Of a DNA stretch of 64,000 bases, positions 40,324 through 51,431 are shown piece by piece (the stretch's first letter is position 1; each line of letters begins with the position of its first letter). Position numbers and translations under genes: made by a program. The DNA is from Dechloromonas sp. A34. GTDB taxonomy: Bacteria; Pseudomonadota; Gammaproteobacteria; Burkholderiales; Rhodocyclaceae. Where the stretch lies: positions 4,650,001 through 4,714,000 of the forward strand of contig NZ_CP102486.1 of the NCBI RefSeq assembly GCF_026261605.1, read 5' to 3'. The notes below the pieces were generated by a model. The model had not been told where the DNA came from. It did no database searches and was given only the letters and a program-made list of their open reading frames with translations.

Positions 40324-40770
40324 TCACTCCGGCGTTTCAACGGTTGCCAGCGCAACGGACAAGGCGCGCGCCATCTCTTCGCTGCTCACGACCGGGCGTT
40401 CGACCAGGCCGTCGCGGCGAACGGTGCCCCAGATCGGCTCGGGAAAATGCCGGTCATCCAGCCAGCGGGGAATGATATGCCAATGGACGTGCGGAACGAC
40501 GTTGCCCAAACTGGCCAGGTTGACCTTGTCCGGCACGAAGAGCCGGCGAACCGTCGCTTCGACCGCGAAGACGACCGACATCAGGTACTGCTGCTGCCCC
40601 GGGTCGAGATCGGTCATTTCCCGGGCGTGGGCATTCCAGATCACGCGGCAGAAACCGGGGTAATGCAAATCATCGACGCGCACCACCCGGCACGACGGAG
40701 AGTCCCACAGAACCTCGCCGCCGGCGGTATTGCACAACTCACACGAATGGTTGGCGCTATTCAAGTTCAT
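40324..40770 (-). CDS. HIT-family hydrolase
   Basis: A 148-residue histidine-triad protein. The catalytic triad motif is HVHWHIIPR, followed by WLDDRHFPEPIWG. The N-terminus has SCELCNTAGGEVLWD, where HIT proteins often place a CxxC-like pair. HIT proteins hydrolyse dinucleotide or nucleoside phosphate bonds; the substrate here is not predictable. The ATG at 40770 is favoured over earlier codons because the fold starts there. Probably in one operon with the PilZ-like gene. Confidence 0.88.
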   Translation of the reverse strand: MNLNSANHSCELCNTAGGEVLWDSPSCRVVRVDDLHYPGFCRVIWNAHAREMTDLDPGQQQYLMSVVFAVEATVRRLFVPDKVNLASLGNVVPHVHWHIIPRWLDDRHFPEPIWGTVRRDGLVERPVVSSEEMARALSVALATVETPE

Positions 40771-40875
40771 CTCCCCGGACAGGCTTACAAGAATTACACC
40801 GGAGGGCAATTCCTGCAAGCCACCGGAGCAAAACAAAGCGGCTTTTCGTGGTCGGCGTCTTAAAAACGCCCGGAA

Positions 40876-43800
40876 TCAGAGCAAAACGCGCTCGATACCG
40901 CCGCTGTTGGCCTTGCCGACATAATCAGCCATCCAGTTGTTGCCGAGCAGATGCTTGGCCATCTCGACCACGATGTAGTCCGCCGTGGTATCGGCATCGT
41001 CATCGTATCGGGATAGTCCCTGCAAACAAGCCGGGCATGAGGTAAGGATCTTGACCTCGCCGGTGAAGCCGTCAGCGCGCAGTTTCTCAGCCCGTTCCTC
41101 GATATCCTGCTGCTTGCGGAACTTGACCTGGGTCGCGATATCCGGGCGCGAGTAAGCGAAGGAACCGGCATCGCCGCAGCAGCGGTCGGTGAGCGGCACC
41201 TCCTGGCCCATCAGCGCCTTGGTCACGGCGAGCGGGGCATAGGCCTTCATCGGAGTGTGGCAGGGGTCGTGGTACATGTAGCGGGTGCCCTGAACACCTT
41301 CCAGCTTGACGCCCTTTTCCATCAGGTACTCGTGGATGTCGAGCAGGCGACAGCCCGGGAAGATTTTCTCGAACTGGTATTTCTGCAGCTGATCCATGCA
41401 GGTGCCGCAGGAGACGATCACCGTCTTGATGTCGAGATAGTTCAGCGTATTGGCGACACGGTGGAAGAGCACGCGGTTGTCGGTGGTGATCTTCTGGCCC
41501 TTGTCGGCATCGCCCGAGGCGTTTTGCGGATAGCCGCAGCACAGGTAGCCCGGCGGCAGCACGGTGGTGGTGCCGATCTCGTAGAGCATGGCCTGCGTCG
41601 CCAACCCGACCTGCGAGAACAGGCGCTCGGAACCGCAACCCGGGAAATAGAAGACGGCATCCGACTCTTCGCTGGTCTTCTGCGGATTGCGGATCACCGG
41701 GATGACCTTGTCGTCCTCGATGTCGAGCAGGCCGCGCGAGGTGCGCTTCGGCAGGTTGCCCGGCATCGGCCGATTCAGGAAGTGGATGACCTGCGTCTTG
41801 ACGCTCGGCGCGCCCAATGTGGCCGGCGGGTGGGCGCGGGTTTCCTGGACCAGGCCGATCGCCTTGGCCGCCTTGTGGGCGAGGCGCTGGGCCTTGAAGC
41901 CAAAGTCCATCATCACGCCGCGCATCAGCTTGATGGTCGCCGGATCCTTGAGGTTCAGATAGGTCATTGCCGCCAGAGTGCCCGGGCTCGTTCGCTTCTT
42001 GCCTTGTTTGCGCAGGAAGTTGCGCATGGCGACTGAAACGTCGCCGAAATCGATATCGACCGGGCAGGGCTTCAGGCAGCGGTGGCAGACCGTGCAATGG
42101 TCGGCGACATCGTTGAATTCGTCGAAATGCTTCAGCGAAATGCCGCGCCGGGTCTGCTCTTCATAAAGGAAGGCCTCGACCAGCAGCGAAGTGGCGAGGA
42201 TCTTGTTACGCGGGCTGTAGAGCAGGTTGGCGCGCGGCACATGGGTCGAGCAAACCGGCTTGCATTTACCGCAGCGCAGGCAGTCCTTGACCATGTCGGA
42301 AATCTTGCCGATTTCCGATTGCTCCATGATCAGCGACTCGGTACCCAGCAGGCTGAAGGAAGGCGTGTAGGCATTGCCCATATCGCCGCCGGGCATCAGC
42401 TTGCCCTTGTTGAAATGGTTGTTGGGATCGACCTTCAGCTTGTAGGCGCGGAAGGGAGCAATTTCCTCTTCGGTCAAGAACTCCAGCTTGGTGATACCGA
42501 TCCCGTGCTCGCCGGAAATCACTCCGTCCAGCCCGCGGGCCAGGTGCATGATGCGGGCGACCGCCTTGTTGGCCGTCTGCAGCATCTCGTAATTATCCGA
42601 ATTGACCGGGATGTTGGTATGCACATTGCCGTCGCCGGCATGCATATGCAGGGCGACGAAGACGCGGCCGCGCAGCACTTCCTTGTGAATGGCCTCGATG
42701 CGTTCGATGATCGGCCGATAGACGCCGCCGTCGAAAATCTTGGAGAGCCGTGCCTTCAGTTCCTGCTTCCACGAAACGCGGACCGAATAGTCCTGCAGGC
42801 GGTGGAACAGCCTCGGGTTTTCAGCCCGGTTGGTCAGTTCGCCGGCCTGCACGCCGTAGGACAGGAAACGCGATTCGGCCTCGGCCAGCGGCAGGTCGAG
42901 GTTGTCAAGCAACCATTCCCAGCGCAGGCGAACGGCTTCGACGTAATCGAGCGCGGCCTGCCGGCGGTCGCCGATCAGCACGTCGGTCTCGAGCGTCGTG
43001 TCGCCTCGGTGCAGCGGCAGTTCGCCCTTGAGGAATTCGCTCAGCGCATCGCACAGGGCGAGCTTGTTCTGCGTCGACAATTCGATATTGATGCGCTCGA
43101 TGCCGTCACAGTAGTCGCCCATGCGCGGCAGCGGGATGACCACGTCTTCATTGACCTTGAAGGCGTTGGTGTGGCGAGAAATGGCGGCGGTGCGCGAACG
43201 GTCGAGCCAGAATTTTTTGCGGGTTTCGCCGTCGACGGCAATGAAGCCCTCGGCGCCGCGCAGATTGCACATGCGGACTACGTCGGAGGCGGCGGCCATC
43301 ACGGCCTTTTCGTCGTGGCCGACGAGATCGCCGATCAGCACCATCTTCGGCCGGCCATGGCGCTTGGCCTTGGTCGCATAGCCGACGGCCTTGACGTAGC
43401 GCTCGTCGAGGTGTTCCAGACCGGCCAGTAGGACGCCGGCCGCATTGCCGGCACCGCCCGGCTTGAAGTAGTCGGTGATCTCGACGATGGCCGGCACCGC
43501 CTCGCGGACCTGGCCGAAAAATTCGAGACAGACGGTGCGCGTCACCGGCGGCATCTTATGCAGCACCCAGCGCGCTGCGACGATGATGCCGTCAGTGCCT
43601 TCCTTCTGGACGCCCGGCACGCCACCCAGGAACTTGTCGGTGACGTCCTTGCCCAGCCCGGTCTTGCGGCAGGCCGCACCGGGCATGGTCAGGACTTCCT
43701 CGCCGAGCAGTTTCTTGCCGCTCGGATCGAAGCGCTTGAGGCGGAATTCGACGTTTTCCTGCTCGTGGATCTTGCCGTAGTTGTGATTGACCCGTTCGAC

Positions 43801-44751
43801 TTCCAGCCAGTTGCCATCCGGATCGACCATCTTCCACCAGGCCAGGTTGTCGAGCGCAGTGCCCCACAATACGGCCTTCTTGCCACCAGCATTCATGGCG
43901 ATGTTGCCGCCGATGCAGGAAGCGCTGGCCGAGGTCGGGTCGACCGCGAAGACGCGGCCAGCCAGTGAGGCGGCTTCGGAAACGCGATCGGTGACCACGC
44001 CGGCGCCGGTGCGGATCGTTGCATACGGCGTTTCGTGGCCGGTCAGCACCAGATCCTCGACCGGACCGATGTCGATCAGCTTTTCGGTATTGATCACTGC
44101 CGAGTAGCGGGTCAGCGGCACGGCGCCGCCGGTGTAGCCGGTGCCGCCCCCGCGCGGGATGATGGTCAGGCCGGCTTCGATGCAACCGCGCACGAGGTGG
44201 CCAATTTCCTCTTCGGTATCGGGATGGAGGACGACGAAGGGGTATTCGACGCGCCAGTCGGTGGCGTCGGTGACGTGCGAGACACGAGCCAGGCCATCGA
44301 AGGCGATATTGTCCTTGCGCGTGTGCTTGCCGAGATACTTCAGGACCTTGCGCCGCAGATCGATGGTTTTGCCGAAATGCTCGGAAAAACGATTGACGGC
44401 CAGTTGGGCCGCTTCGACCAGCCGCTTGACCTTGGCCGAACGCTCCGGATCCTCGCTCTCCGTCGACTGGCGGCGCTTTTCCACTTCGACCAGGCGATGG
44501 CGCAGAGCATTGACCAGGGCCTCGCGGCGCTCGCGATTGTCGAGCAGATCGTCTTCAAGATAGGGGTTGCGCTGGACGACCCAAATATCGCCCAGCACCT
44601 CATAGAGCATGCGGGCCGAGCGGCCGGTGACGCGCTCGCTGCGCAGTTCGTCGAGAATCGCCCAGTTGTCGGCGCCGAGCAGCCGGATGACGATCTCGCG
44701 ATCGGAAAACGAAGTGTAGTTGTAGGGGATTTCGCGCAGGCGGGCAGTCAT
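40876..44751 (-). CDS. Very large FAD/Fe-S oxidoreductase (DUF3683, D-lactate dehydrogenase-like, CCG domains)
   Basis: A 1291-residue multidomain flavoprotein. The N-terminal about 170 residues are of DUF3683 type. An FAD-binding PCMH domain follows ([16 protein letters not shown] near 198), then an FAD-linked oxidase C-terminal domain ([14 protein letters not shown] near 703). Two 4Fe-4S motifs lie at about 821 ([11 protein letters not shown]) and 884 ([11 protein letters not shown]), and two CCG-type cysteine-rich domains at about 1069 ([12 protein letters not shown]) and 1193 ([10 protein letters not shown]). The order equals glycolate/D-lactate dehydrogenase subunits fused into one. A 2-hydroxyacid passing electrons to quinone is the likely reaction; the substrate is unknown. 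Confidence 0.85.
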   Translation of the reverse strand: MTARLREIPYNYTSFSDREIVIRLLGADNWAILDELRSERVTGRSARMLYEVLGDIWVVQRNPYLEDDLLDNRERREALVNALRHRLVEVEKRRQSTESEDPERSAKVKRLVEAAQLAVNRFSEHFGKTIDLRRKVLKYLGKHTRKDNIAFDGLARVSHVTDATDWRVEYPFVVLHPDTEEEIGHLVRGCIEAGLTIIPRGGGTGYTGGAVPLTRYSAVINTEKLIDIGPVEDLVLTGHETPYATIRTGAGVVTDRVSEAASLAGRVFAVDPTSASASCIGGNIAMNAGGKKAVLWGTALDNLAWWKMVDPDGNWLEVERVNHNYGKIHEQENVEFRLKRFDPSGKKLLGEEVLTMPGAACRKTGLGKDVTDKFLGGVPGVQKEGTDGIIVAARWVLHKMPPVTRTVCLEFFGQVREAVPAIVEITDYFKPGGAGNAAGVLLAGLEHLDERYVKAVGYATKAKRHGRPKMVLIGDLVGHDEKAVMAAASDVVRMCNLRGAEGFIAVDGETRKKFWLDRSRTAAISRHTNAFKVNEDVVIPLPRMGDYCDGIERINIELSTQNKLALCDALSEFLKGELPLHRGDTTLETDVLIGDRRQAALDYVEAVRLRWEWLLDNLDLPLAEAESRFLSYGVQAGELTNRAENPRLFHRLQDYSVRVSWKQELKARLSKIFDGGVYRPIIERIEAIHKEVLRGRVFVALHMHAGDGNVHTNIPVNSDNYEMLQTANKAVARIMHLARGLDGVISGEHGIGITKLEFLTEEEIAPFRAYKLKVDPNNHFNKGKLMPGGDMGNAYTPSFSLLGTESLIMEQSEIGKISDMVKDCLRCGKCKPVCSTHVPRANLLYSPRNKILATSLLVEAFLYEEQTRRGISLKHFDEFNDVADHCTVCHRCLKPCPVDIDFGDVSVAMRNFLRKQGKKRTSPGTLAAMTYLNLKDPATIKLMRGVMMDFGFKAQRLAHKAAKAIGLVQETRAHPPATLGAPSVKTQVIHFLNRPMPGNLPKRTSRGLLDIEDDKVIPVIRNPQKTSEESDAVFYFPGCGSERLFSQVGLATQAMLYEIGTTTVLPPGYLCCGYPQNASGDADKGQKITTDNRVLFHRVANTLNYLDIKTVIVSCGTCMDQLQKYQFEKIFPGCRLLDIHEYLMEKGVKLEGVQGTRYMYHDPCHTPMKAYAPLAVTKALMGQEVPLTDRCCGDAGSFAYSRPDIATQVKFRKQQDIEERAEKLRADGFTGEVKILTSCPACLQGLSRYDDDADTTADYIVVEMAKHLLGNNWMADYVGKANSGGIERVLL

Positions 44752-44871
44752 GGAAGCAGCCGGGGTCCGTCAAAAGATGAATTTTAGCGTATTGCGGCGC
44801 AACACGCGGGGCAGGTAGACCGGAAAAGGCTCGCCGAGTTTCGTTGCCAATGGCGCTTTTGCCTATGCGCC

Positions 44872-44900
44872 GTGACGTTTGGCGGCGTCGGCCGTAGAAT
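44872..44900 (+). promoter_or_regulatory. Possible sigma-70 promoter of ilvA
   Basis: GTGACG (44872-44877), a 17-bp spacer and TAGAAT (44895-44900), 27 bp before the ilvA ATG. The -10 is good, the -35 matches four of six bases. Confidence 0.45.
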
Positions 44901-44927
44901 CACCCCTTTGCCCCCAGCGCCCCCGCC

Positions 44928-46460
44928 ATGCATCCGGATTATCTCGAAAAAGTTCTCAACGCCCAGGTCTACGACGTTGCCGTCGAAACGCCGCTCGAAG
45001 TGGCCGGCAACCTGTCCGCCCGAGTCGGCAACAAGATCATTTTGAAGCGCGAGGATTTGCAGCCGGTGTTCTCCTTCAAGCTGCGCGGCGCCTACAACAA
45101 GATCGCCAGCCTGTCGGCCGAAAAGCTCAAGCGCGGCGTCATCTGCGCCTCGGCCGGCAACCATGCCCAGGGCGTCGCACTGTCGGCGGCCCAGGTTGGC
45201 TGCCGGGCGGTCATCGTCATGCCGACCTCGACGCCGGGCATCAAGATCGACGCGGTGCGGCGGCGCGGCGGCGAAGTCGTGCTGTTCGGTGACTCCTTCG
45301 ACGAAGCCTGCGCCCACGCCCTGGAACTGGAAAAAGCCGAGAAACTGACCTTCGTCCACCCCTTCGACGATCCGGAAGTAATCGCCGGCCAGGGCACCGT
45401 GGCGATGGAAATCCTGCGTCAGCACTCGCGTCACAACGGCCAGATCCACGCCATCTTCTGCGCCATCGGCGGCGGCGGGCTGGCCGCCGGGGTGGCCGCC
45501 TACATCAAGCGCCTGCGCCCGGAAATCAAGGTCATCGGGGTCGAGACCTTCGACGCCGATGCGATGAAGCAGTCGATCGCCGCCGGCAAACGCGTCCGCC
45601 TCGACCAGGTCGGGCTGTTCGCCGACGGGACCGCCGTCAAGCTGGTCGGCGAGGAAACCTTCCGCCTGTGCAAGGAATACCTCGACGAGGTCATCCTGGT
45701 CGATACCGACGCCATCTGCGCCGCGATCAAGGACGTCTTCGAGGACACCCGCTCCATCCTCGAGCCGGCCGGCGCCCTGGCCGTCGCCGGCGCCAAGGAA
45801 TATGCCCGCCAACACAAGCTCAAGGACAAGAACCTGATCGCCGTGACCTCCGGCGCCAACATGAATTTCGACCGCCTGCGCTTCGTCGCCGAGCGCGCCG
45901 AGTTCGGCGAGCAGCGCGAGGCGGTGTTTGCCGTCACGCTGCCGGAGAAACCAGGGGCCTACAAGAAGTTCCTGGCGCTGATCGGCAAGCGCAACATCAC
46001 CGAATTCAATTACCGCTACAACACCGAGGCCGAAGCGCACGTCTTCGTCGGCGTCCAGGTGGCCAAGCGCGAGGAGTCGCTGAAGCTGGTCGACAGCCTG
46101 CAGAAGCACGGCTACCCGACGCTCGACCTGACCGACGACGAGATGGCCAAGAACCACATCCGCCACATGGTCGGCGGCCATGCGCCACAGGTCTGCCAGA
46201 ACGGCATGAGTGAACTGCTCTACCGCTTCGAATTCCCCGAGCGGCCGGGCGCCTTGATGAACTTCCTGACCCAGATGAGCGCCGGCTGGAACATCAGTCT
46301 GTTCCACTACCGCAACCACGGCGCCGACTACGGCCGGGTGCTGGTCGGCATGCAGGTGCCGCCGGCCGAGATGGGACAGTTCCAGGATTTCCTGAAGAAC
46401 CTCGGCTACGCGCACTGGGACGAAAGTCAGAACCCGGCCTACAAACTGTTCCTCGGTTAA
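44928..46460 (+). CDS. ilvA: Threonine ammonia-lyase, biosynthetic
   Basis: PLP enzyme that deaminates threonine to 2-oxobutanoate, first step to isoleucine. 510 residues: Schiff-base lysine K51 in VFSFKLRGAYNKI, the phosphate loop AIGGGGLAAGV, and two ACT-like C-terminal regulatory domains (from about 330: AVFAVTLPEKPGAYKKFL; second: LYRFEFPERPGALMNFL). The two-domain regulatory half marks the isoleucine-feedback form, not the catabolic one. It stands in front of cysK but 91 bp apart. Confidence 0.95.
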   Translation: MHPDYLEKVLNAQVYDVAVETPLEVAGNLSARVGNKIILKREDLQPVFSFKLRGAYNKIASLSAEKLKRGVICASAGNHAQGVALSAAQVGCRAVIVMPTSTPGIKIDAVRRRGGEVVLFGDSFDEACAHALELEKAEKLTFVHPFDDPEVIAGQGTVAMEILRQHSRHNGQIHAIFCAIGGGGLAAGVAAYIKRLRPEIKVIGVETFDADAMKQSIAAGKRVRLDQVGLFADGTAVKLVGEETFRLCKEYLDEVILVDTDAICAAIKDVFEDTRSILEPAGALAVAGAKEYARQHKLKDKNLIAVTSGANMNFDRLRFVAERAEFGEQREAVFAVTLPEKPGAYKKFLALIGKRNITEFNYRYNTEAEAHVFVGVQVAKREESLKLVDSLQKHGYPTLDLTDDEMAKNHIRHMVGGHAPQVCQNGMSELLYRFEFPERPGALMNFLTQMSAGWNISLFHYRNHGADYGRVLVGMQVPPAEMGQFQDFLKNLGYAHWDESQNPAYKLFLG

Positions 46461-46551
46461 TCACCAAAGCTGATAAGGATTTGCCTTTTCCGTCTTTGGC
46501 CGGCCGGCCGCGCCGCCTAGACTGCTGTTACCCGCTTCCGGAGATCCGCTC

Positions 46552-47484
46552 ATGAAAATCGCCAACAACGTCACCGAACTGGTCGGCAACACGCCGCTGG
46601 TCAAGCTCAACCGCGTCACCGAAGGCGCCGGCGCCACCGTCGTCGCCAAGCTGGAGTTCTTCAACCCCGGGCACAGCGTCAAGGACCGCATCGCCGTCGC
46701 CATGCTCGACGCCGCCATCGCCGCCGGCAAGATCGGCCCGGAAACGGTGATTCTAGAGCCGACGTCCGGCAATACGGGGATTGGCCTGGCCATGGTCTGT
46801 GCCGCGCGCGGCATCAAGTGCGCCTTCGTGATGCCGGAAACGATGAGCCGCGAACGCAAGCTGCTGTTGAAAGCCTATGGCGCCGAACTGATCCTGACCC
46901 CGGGGCCGGACGGCATGGGCGGCGCGATCAAGAAGGCCGAGGAACTGGCCGCCGCCGACGCCCGCTATTTCATCCCGCAGCAATTCGAAAACCCGGCCAA
47001 TCCGGAAGTACATCGCAGTACCACGGCCGAGGAAATCTGGCGCGACACCGACGGTCAGGTCGATATCTTCGTCTCCGGGATCGGCACCGGCGGCACGGTG
47101 ACCGGCGTCGGCGAAGTGCTGAAAGCCCGCAAGCCGGGCGTCAAGATCGTCGCCGTCGAACCCGATGCTTCGCCGGTACTGTCCGGCGGCGCCAAGGGGC
47201 CGCACCCGATCCAGGGCATCGGCGCCGGCTTCGTACCCGGCGTGCTGAACACTGCGGTCTACGACGAGGTGATCCGCGTCAAGAACGACGATGCCTTCGC
47301 CGTCGCCCGCCGCATGGCCACCGAAGAAGGTCTGCTGGTCGGCATTTCGTCCGGCGCCGCGACCTGGGCCGCCCTCGAACTGGCCAAGCGCCCGGAAAAC
47401 GCCGGCAAGCTGATCGTCGTCATCATTCCGTCCTTCGGCGAACGCTACCTGTCCACCGCCCTCTATCAGCACCTCGAAGTTTGA
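46552..47484 (+). CDS. cysK: Cysteine synthase (O-acetylserine sulfhydrylase)
   Basis: Makes cysteine from O-acetylserine and sulfide. 310 residues: N-terminal [17 protein letters not shown] lysine K44 in [16 protein letters not shown], the acetylserine loop [13 protein letters not shown], the glycine loop [12 protein letters not shown] and [15 protein letters not shown] near the C-terminus. All point to CysK rather than CysM. The patB gene starts 10 nt after its stop, so sulfur amino-acid genes are grouped. Confidence 0.93.
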   Translation: MKIANNVTELVGNTPLVKLNRVTEGAGATVVAKLEFFNPGHSVKDRIAVAMLDAAIAAGKIGPETVILEPTSGNTGIGLAMVCAARGIKCAFVMPETMSRERKLLLKAYGAELILTPGPDGMGGAIKKAEELAAADARYFIPQQFENPANPEVHRSTTAEEIWRDTDGQVDIFVSGIGTGGTVTGVGEVLKARKPGVKIVAVEPDASPVLSGGAKGPHPIQGIGAGFVPGVLNTAVYDEVIRVKNDDAFAVARRMATEEGLLVGISSGAATWAALELAKRPENAGKLIVVIIPSFGERYLSTALYQHLEV

Positions 47485-47494
47485 GCCCCGAGGT

Positions 47495-48624
47495 TTGAGC
47501 CGCTTCGACACGCCGCCCGACCGGCAGCACTCCGACTCCATCAAGTGGGGCAAGTACGCCGGTCGCGACATCCTGCCGCTGTGGGTCGCGGACATGGATT
47601 TCGCCGCGCCGCCGGCCGTGCTCGCCGCGTTGCAGCAACGCATCGGACACGGCGTGTTCGGCTACGGCGGCCCCTGGCCGGCGCTAACCGAGTCAGTACT
47701 CACTCACCTTGCAAGTGAATACGACTGGGCGGTCGAAGCCGACTGGATCGTCTGGCTACCGGGCCTGGTCACTGGCCTGAACGTCGCCTGCCGGGCGGTC
47801 GATGGCGAGGTGCTGACGGCGACGCCGATCTATCCACCTTTCCTTTCCGCGCCGCGCTTTTCGGGGCGGCCGCTGAATCGCGTCGAACTGGCCTGCCGTG
47901 ATGCCCACTGGCAGTGGGACATGCCGGCGCTGCACGATGCCTGTCGCGACGCCACCCGGCTCTTCCTGCTCTGCCACCCGCACAACCCCGTCGGCCGTTG
48001 CTGGAGTCGCGAGGAACTGCTCGATCTCGCCGCTTTCGCCGAGACCAACGATCTGGTCGTCTGCTCCGACGAAATCCATTGCGGCCTGATCCTCGACGCC
48101 GACAAGCAGCACATCCCCTTCGCCAGCCTATCGCCGGCGACGGCCAAACGCAGCATCACGCTGATGGCACCGTCGAAAACTTACAACATCCCCGGCCTCG
48201 GCTGCGCCTTTGCGGTGATCCCCGATGCCGGGCTGCGCCGCCGCTTCCTGCATGCCATGGAGGGCATCGTGCCGCACGTCAATGTGCTCGGCCTCGCCGC
48301 CTGCGAAGCAGCCTACCGCGACTGCGCCGACTGGCATCGCGAACTGATCGCCTACCTGGCCAGCAACCGCGACCGGGTTGCGGCGACACTGGCCGGCCAG
48401 CCGGGAGTCAAGGCCAGCCCTGTCGAGGCGACCTATCTCGCCTGGATCGACGTGCGCGAACTCGGCCTGGCCCACCCGGCAGCTCACTTCGAAGCACATG
48501 GCCTCGGCCTCTCCGACGGCGGCGATTTCGGCGCCCGGGCTGGCTGCGCCTCAACTTCGGTTGCGCCCGGGCGACGCTCGACGAAGCCCTGGACCGCTTC
48601 AGCAAAGCTTGCGCCGCCGCATGA
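47495..48624 (+). CDS. patB: PatB/MalY-type cystathionine beta-lyase, apparent one-base deletion near the end
   Basis: PLP C-S lyase, fold type I aminotransferase family. It begins with TTG at 47495: SRFDTPPDRQHSDSIKWGKY, then LPLWVADMDFAAPPAV, both typical of PatB/MalY; the Schiff-base lysine is K228 in MAPSKTYNIPGLGCAF. Near 48534-48539 (CCCGGG) the frame changes: adding one base restores FGAPGWLRLNFGCARATLDE and ends at 48624, giving about 376 residues of normal size. The first frame would read on into unrelated sequence. A short run is involved, so a sequencing deletion is the likeliest cause. Confidence 0.82.
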
Positions 48625-48911
48625 ATCCCTACACCCTGACCCTGTGGTCCTTGGCCGTGGCGCTGATCGCCCAGTCCCTGGTCGCCGGACTGAGCATCGA
48701 ACTCTTCCTGCGCCGGAATCAGGCAGCCGGCCTGCGCCGCGCCTGGCTGGCGATTGCCATCGGCTCGCTGCTGCTCGCCCTGCATCATGGCTACACAATC
48801 GAACTGGCGCTGCGCACCGGCCTCTACGACATGCGCCAGGCAGTGCTGGCCGGACTGACCTCCGTCCTCCTCGCTTTCGGCTTCTCCGGCCTCAGGCGTT
48901 CACAGGCCTGA
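48621..48911 (+). CDS. Small membrane protein of unknown function
   Basis: A 96-residue protein starting at ATG 48621, overlapping the patB stop (ATGA). Three hydrophobic segments: LWSLAVALIAQSLVAGLSI, RAWLAIAIGSLLLALHHGYT and AVLAGLTSVLLAFGFSGL. No known family recognised. Its last 20 bases run into the convergent folate gene, so it is part of the patB transcript. Coding is supported by the overlap and by hydrophobic patterning, not by homology. Confidence 0.6.
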   Translation: MNPYTLTLWSLAVALIAQSLVAGLSIELFLRRNQAAGLRRAWLAIAIGSLLLALHHGYTIELALRTGLYDMRQAVLAGLTSVLLAFGFSGLRRSQA

Positions 48912-49473
48912 GCGCGCCAGCCTCGGTGACGATCCAGTCCAGTCGCTGATCGTGGCTTTCCGGGCGAATGCTGGCCAGCCGATTGATCTCGAAACCGACA
49001 CCAACCGCCAGCGGGCGAGGGGAGAGCACTGCTAGCGTGCGGTCGAAGTAGCCACCGCCGTAGCCCAGACGATAGCCAGCCGCATCGAAGCCATTGAGCG
49101 GCAACAGGATCAGGTCGGGGTGCACGAAGTCGCCGGTGGTCGGCGTCGGAATGCCGTAGCGGTCGAGTTCGAGCGGCGTTTCGGCGTGCCAGGTGCGAAA
49201 GGCGAGCGGTGCGTCCGCGGCGACTACGACCGGTAGCGCGGCCTGGGCGCCGCTTTCCCGCCAACCGGCGACGATGGCCCGGACATCCGGCTCGTGCTTG
49301 ATCGGCCAGCAAAAGGCAACGACTTTGGGCACCGCCAGCACAGCCTGCAGGTGCATCACGATGCGGGCCGACAACTCGGCATGCGCCGACTCGTCCAAGG
49401 TCGCCCGCCGGGCCACCATTTCACGCCGCAACGCGCGCCGCCAGGCCGTGTTATCCTCGTTCGATTGATTCAT
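48892..49473 (-). CDS. fau: 5-formyltetrahydrofolate cyclo-ligase
   Basis: Converts 5-formyl-THF to 5,10-methenyl-THF with ATP; also called YgfA/MTHFS. 193 residues. Family motifs: VVAFCWPIKHEPDV, LAFRTWHAETPLELDRYGIP, DLILLPLNGFDAAGYRLGYG followed by GGYFDRTL, and AVGVGFEINR. In many proteobacteria this gene lies next to the 6S RNA gene, but here slt starts 15 bp upstream and there is no room for it. Confidence 0.93.
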   Translation of the reverse strand: MNQSNEDNTAWRRALRREMVARRATLDESAHAELSARIVMHLQAVLAVPKVVAFCWPIKHEPDVRAIVAGWRESGAQAALPVVVAADAPLAFRTWHAETPLELDRYGIPTPTTGDFVHPDLILLPLNGFDAAGYRLGYGGGYFDRTLAVLSPRPLAVGVGFEINRLASIRPESHDQRLDWIVTEAGALRPVNA

Positions 49474-49487
49474 AAGCCTAATCTAGC

Positions 49488-51419
49488 ATGAAGTTTCGCC
49501 TGGTCGTTCTCGGTCTCACCCTAGCTTTTCCCCTCTACGCGCAGGACAGTCGCGACGCCGCCTTCCTGGCCGCCCGTGACGCATTCCGGGTCGGCGACCG
49601 CAACAAGCTGGAACGCGCCAGCGCCCAGCTCGGCAACCACGAACTCGCTCCCTACGTTGAAAACTACCGCCTGCGCATGGCCTTCGATCAGGGCGATTCA
49701 ACCGCCATCCGCGACTTCCTGGAACGCAACGAAAAAAGCTATGTCGCCGAAAAGCTGCGTGCCGACTGGATCCGTTGGTTGGGCAAGCGTGCTACCTGGA
49801 ACGAAATCGACCGCGAATACCCGAAGCTGATCGCCCCCGAACCGGATGTCACCTGTTACAGCCAGCTAGCCCGTCTCGCCCGCGACGATCGCCGCGTGCT
49901 CGACGAAGCCGAGAAACTCTGGCTGACCCAGCTCGAGCCGCCTGAGGCCTGCCGCGCGGTGTTCGACGCTGCAGTCGCCGCCCAGCGCCTGTCGGCCGAC
50001 GATGTGTGGCTGCGCACCCGCCGCCAGGTCGAGGCCAACCGTCCTGCCCAGGCCAAGCTCACACTGGCCTATCTGCCGGATAGTCAGATGCCCGACTTGC
50101 GCACCTTCGACAGCGCCATCAACAGCGGCATGGGCTATCTCGCCCGCCAGCCTGCCAACTGGTATGGCAGTCGGCCCGGCCGCGAACTGGCGGCGATCGC
50201 CATCCAGCGCATCGCCATCAACGATCCGCGTATCGCTGCCGAGCAACTGGAAAAACTCCAGAGCCGGCTGCAAGAATCCGAGGGGCGCTGGGCCTGGGGC
50301 CAGATCGGCCTGCAAGCGGCAAAGAAGCACATGCCGGAAGCCGTGGACTGGTTTGCCCGGGCCGACAAGAGTGCGCTCTCCGACGATGCCTACCAGTGGA
50401 AAGTGCGCGCCGCGCTGCGCGCCCAGGATTGGGGTGTGGTGCGCGACACCATCCAGGCCATGCCGCCGCCACTGGCCGCGCTACCGGAATGGATCTACTG
50501 GCTCGGACGCGCCCTGAAAGCCGGCGGCCGCACCACCGAGGCCGATGCCCTGTTCGCCAAGATCGCCGGTCAGGCCAATTTTTACGGTAATCTGGCCGAC
50601 GAGGAACTCGACCACACCGTAATGCCCCCGCCACGGGCCGTGGCCCCCAGCGCCGAGGAACAGAAGGCGGCCCGCGACAATCCAGGCATCCGCCGAGCCC
50701 TGACGCTCTTCCGGCTCGACATGCGGACGGAAGGGGTCAGGGAATGGAACTGGTCGGTGCGCGGCATGGATGACCGCAATCTGCTGGCGACCGCCGACCT
50801 CGCCCGGCGCAACGAGATCTGGGACCGCGCCATCAACACCGCCGACCGGACCAAGAACGAACACGATTACACGCTGCGTTTCCTTGCGCCCTACGGTGAC
50901 CAGGTACGTTCGGCGGCCCTCAACCAGTCGCTAGACGATGCCTGGGTCTATGGCCTGATGCGCCAGGAAAGCCGCTTCATCACCAATGCCAAATCGACGG
51001 TCGGCGCCTCCGGCTTGATGCAGTTGATGCCCGCCACCGCCAAGTGGGTGGCCAAGAAGATCGGCCTGCGCGACTTCAACCACGGCCGGGTCAACGACAC
51101 CGAGACCAACGTCCTGCTCGGCACCAGCTACATGCGGCTGGTCATGGAAAACCTCGACAACCACCCGGTACTCGCTTCGGCGGCTTACAACGCCGGTCCC
51201 GGCCGGGCCAAGAAATGGCGGGCCGACAGGCCCCTGGAAGGCGCGATCTATGCCGAAACCATTCCTTTCAGCGAAACCCGCGACTATGTCAAGAAGGTGA
51301 TGAGCAACGCGGTTTACTATTCCGCCTTGTTCAACGGCAAGCCTACCTCGCTGAAAGCCCGCCTCGGTACGGTCGGCGCCCGGACCAGCGATGCCATGAA
51401 AGACGCCGACCTGCCCTGA
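49488..51419 (+). CDS. slt: Soluble lytic murein transglycosylase Slt
   Basis: Periplasmic exolytic transglycosylase that cleaves the glycan strand with 1,6-anhydromuramic acid formation. 643 residues: signal peptide (to about residue 18, LTLAFPLYA-QDS), a helical superhelix ring of about 450 residues and a C-terminal lysozyme-like domain. The catalytic glutamate is E494 in LMRQESRFITNAKS; GASGLMQLMPATAKWVAKK and VLASAAYNAGPGRAKKWR are the other SLT motifs. Length matches Slt70. It diverges from fau with a 14-bp gap. Confidence 0.95.
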   Translation: MKFRLVVLGLTLAFPLYAQDSRDAAFLAARDAFRVGDRNKLERASAQLGNHELAPYVENYRLRMAFDQGDSTAIRDFLERNEKSYVAEKLRADWIRWLGKRATWNEIDREYPKLIAPEPDVTCYSQLARLARDDRRVLDEAEKLWLTQLEPPEACRAVFDAAVAAQRLSADDVWLRTRRQVEANRPAQAKLTLAYLPDSQMPDLRTFDSAINSGMGYLARQPANWYGSRPGRELAAIAIQRIAINDPRIAAEQLEKLQSRLQESEGRWAWGQIGLQAAKKHMPEAVDWFARADKSALSDDAYQWKVRAALRAQDWGVVRDTIQAMPPPLAALPEWIYWLGRALKAGGRTTEADALFAKIAGQANFYGNLADEELDHTVMPPPRAVAPSAEEQKAARDNPGIRRALTLFRLDMRTEGVREWNWSVRGMDDRNLLATADLARRNEIWDRAINTADRTKNEHDYTLRFLAPYGDQVRSAALNQSLDDAWVYGLMRQESRFITNAKSTVGASGLMQLMPATAKWVAKKIGLRDFNHGRVNDTETNVLLGTSYMRLVMENLDNHPVLASAAYNAGPGRAKKWRADRPLEGAIYAETIPFSETRDYVKKVMSNAVYYSALFNGKPTSLKARLGTVGARTSDAMKDADLP

Positions 51420-51431
51420 GGTAATCGACCC

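Noticed and set aside
42082..43431. Plus-strand frame of about 449 codons inside the DUF3683 oxidoreductase gene
   Set aside because: Antisense to a protein with intact Fe-S and FAD motifs; no homology features.
49474..49487. 6S RNA gene beside the 5-formyl-THF cyclo-ligase gene
   Set aside because: Only 14 bp separate fau from slt; no space for the RNA.
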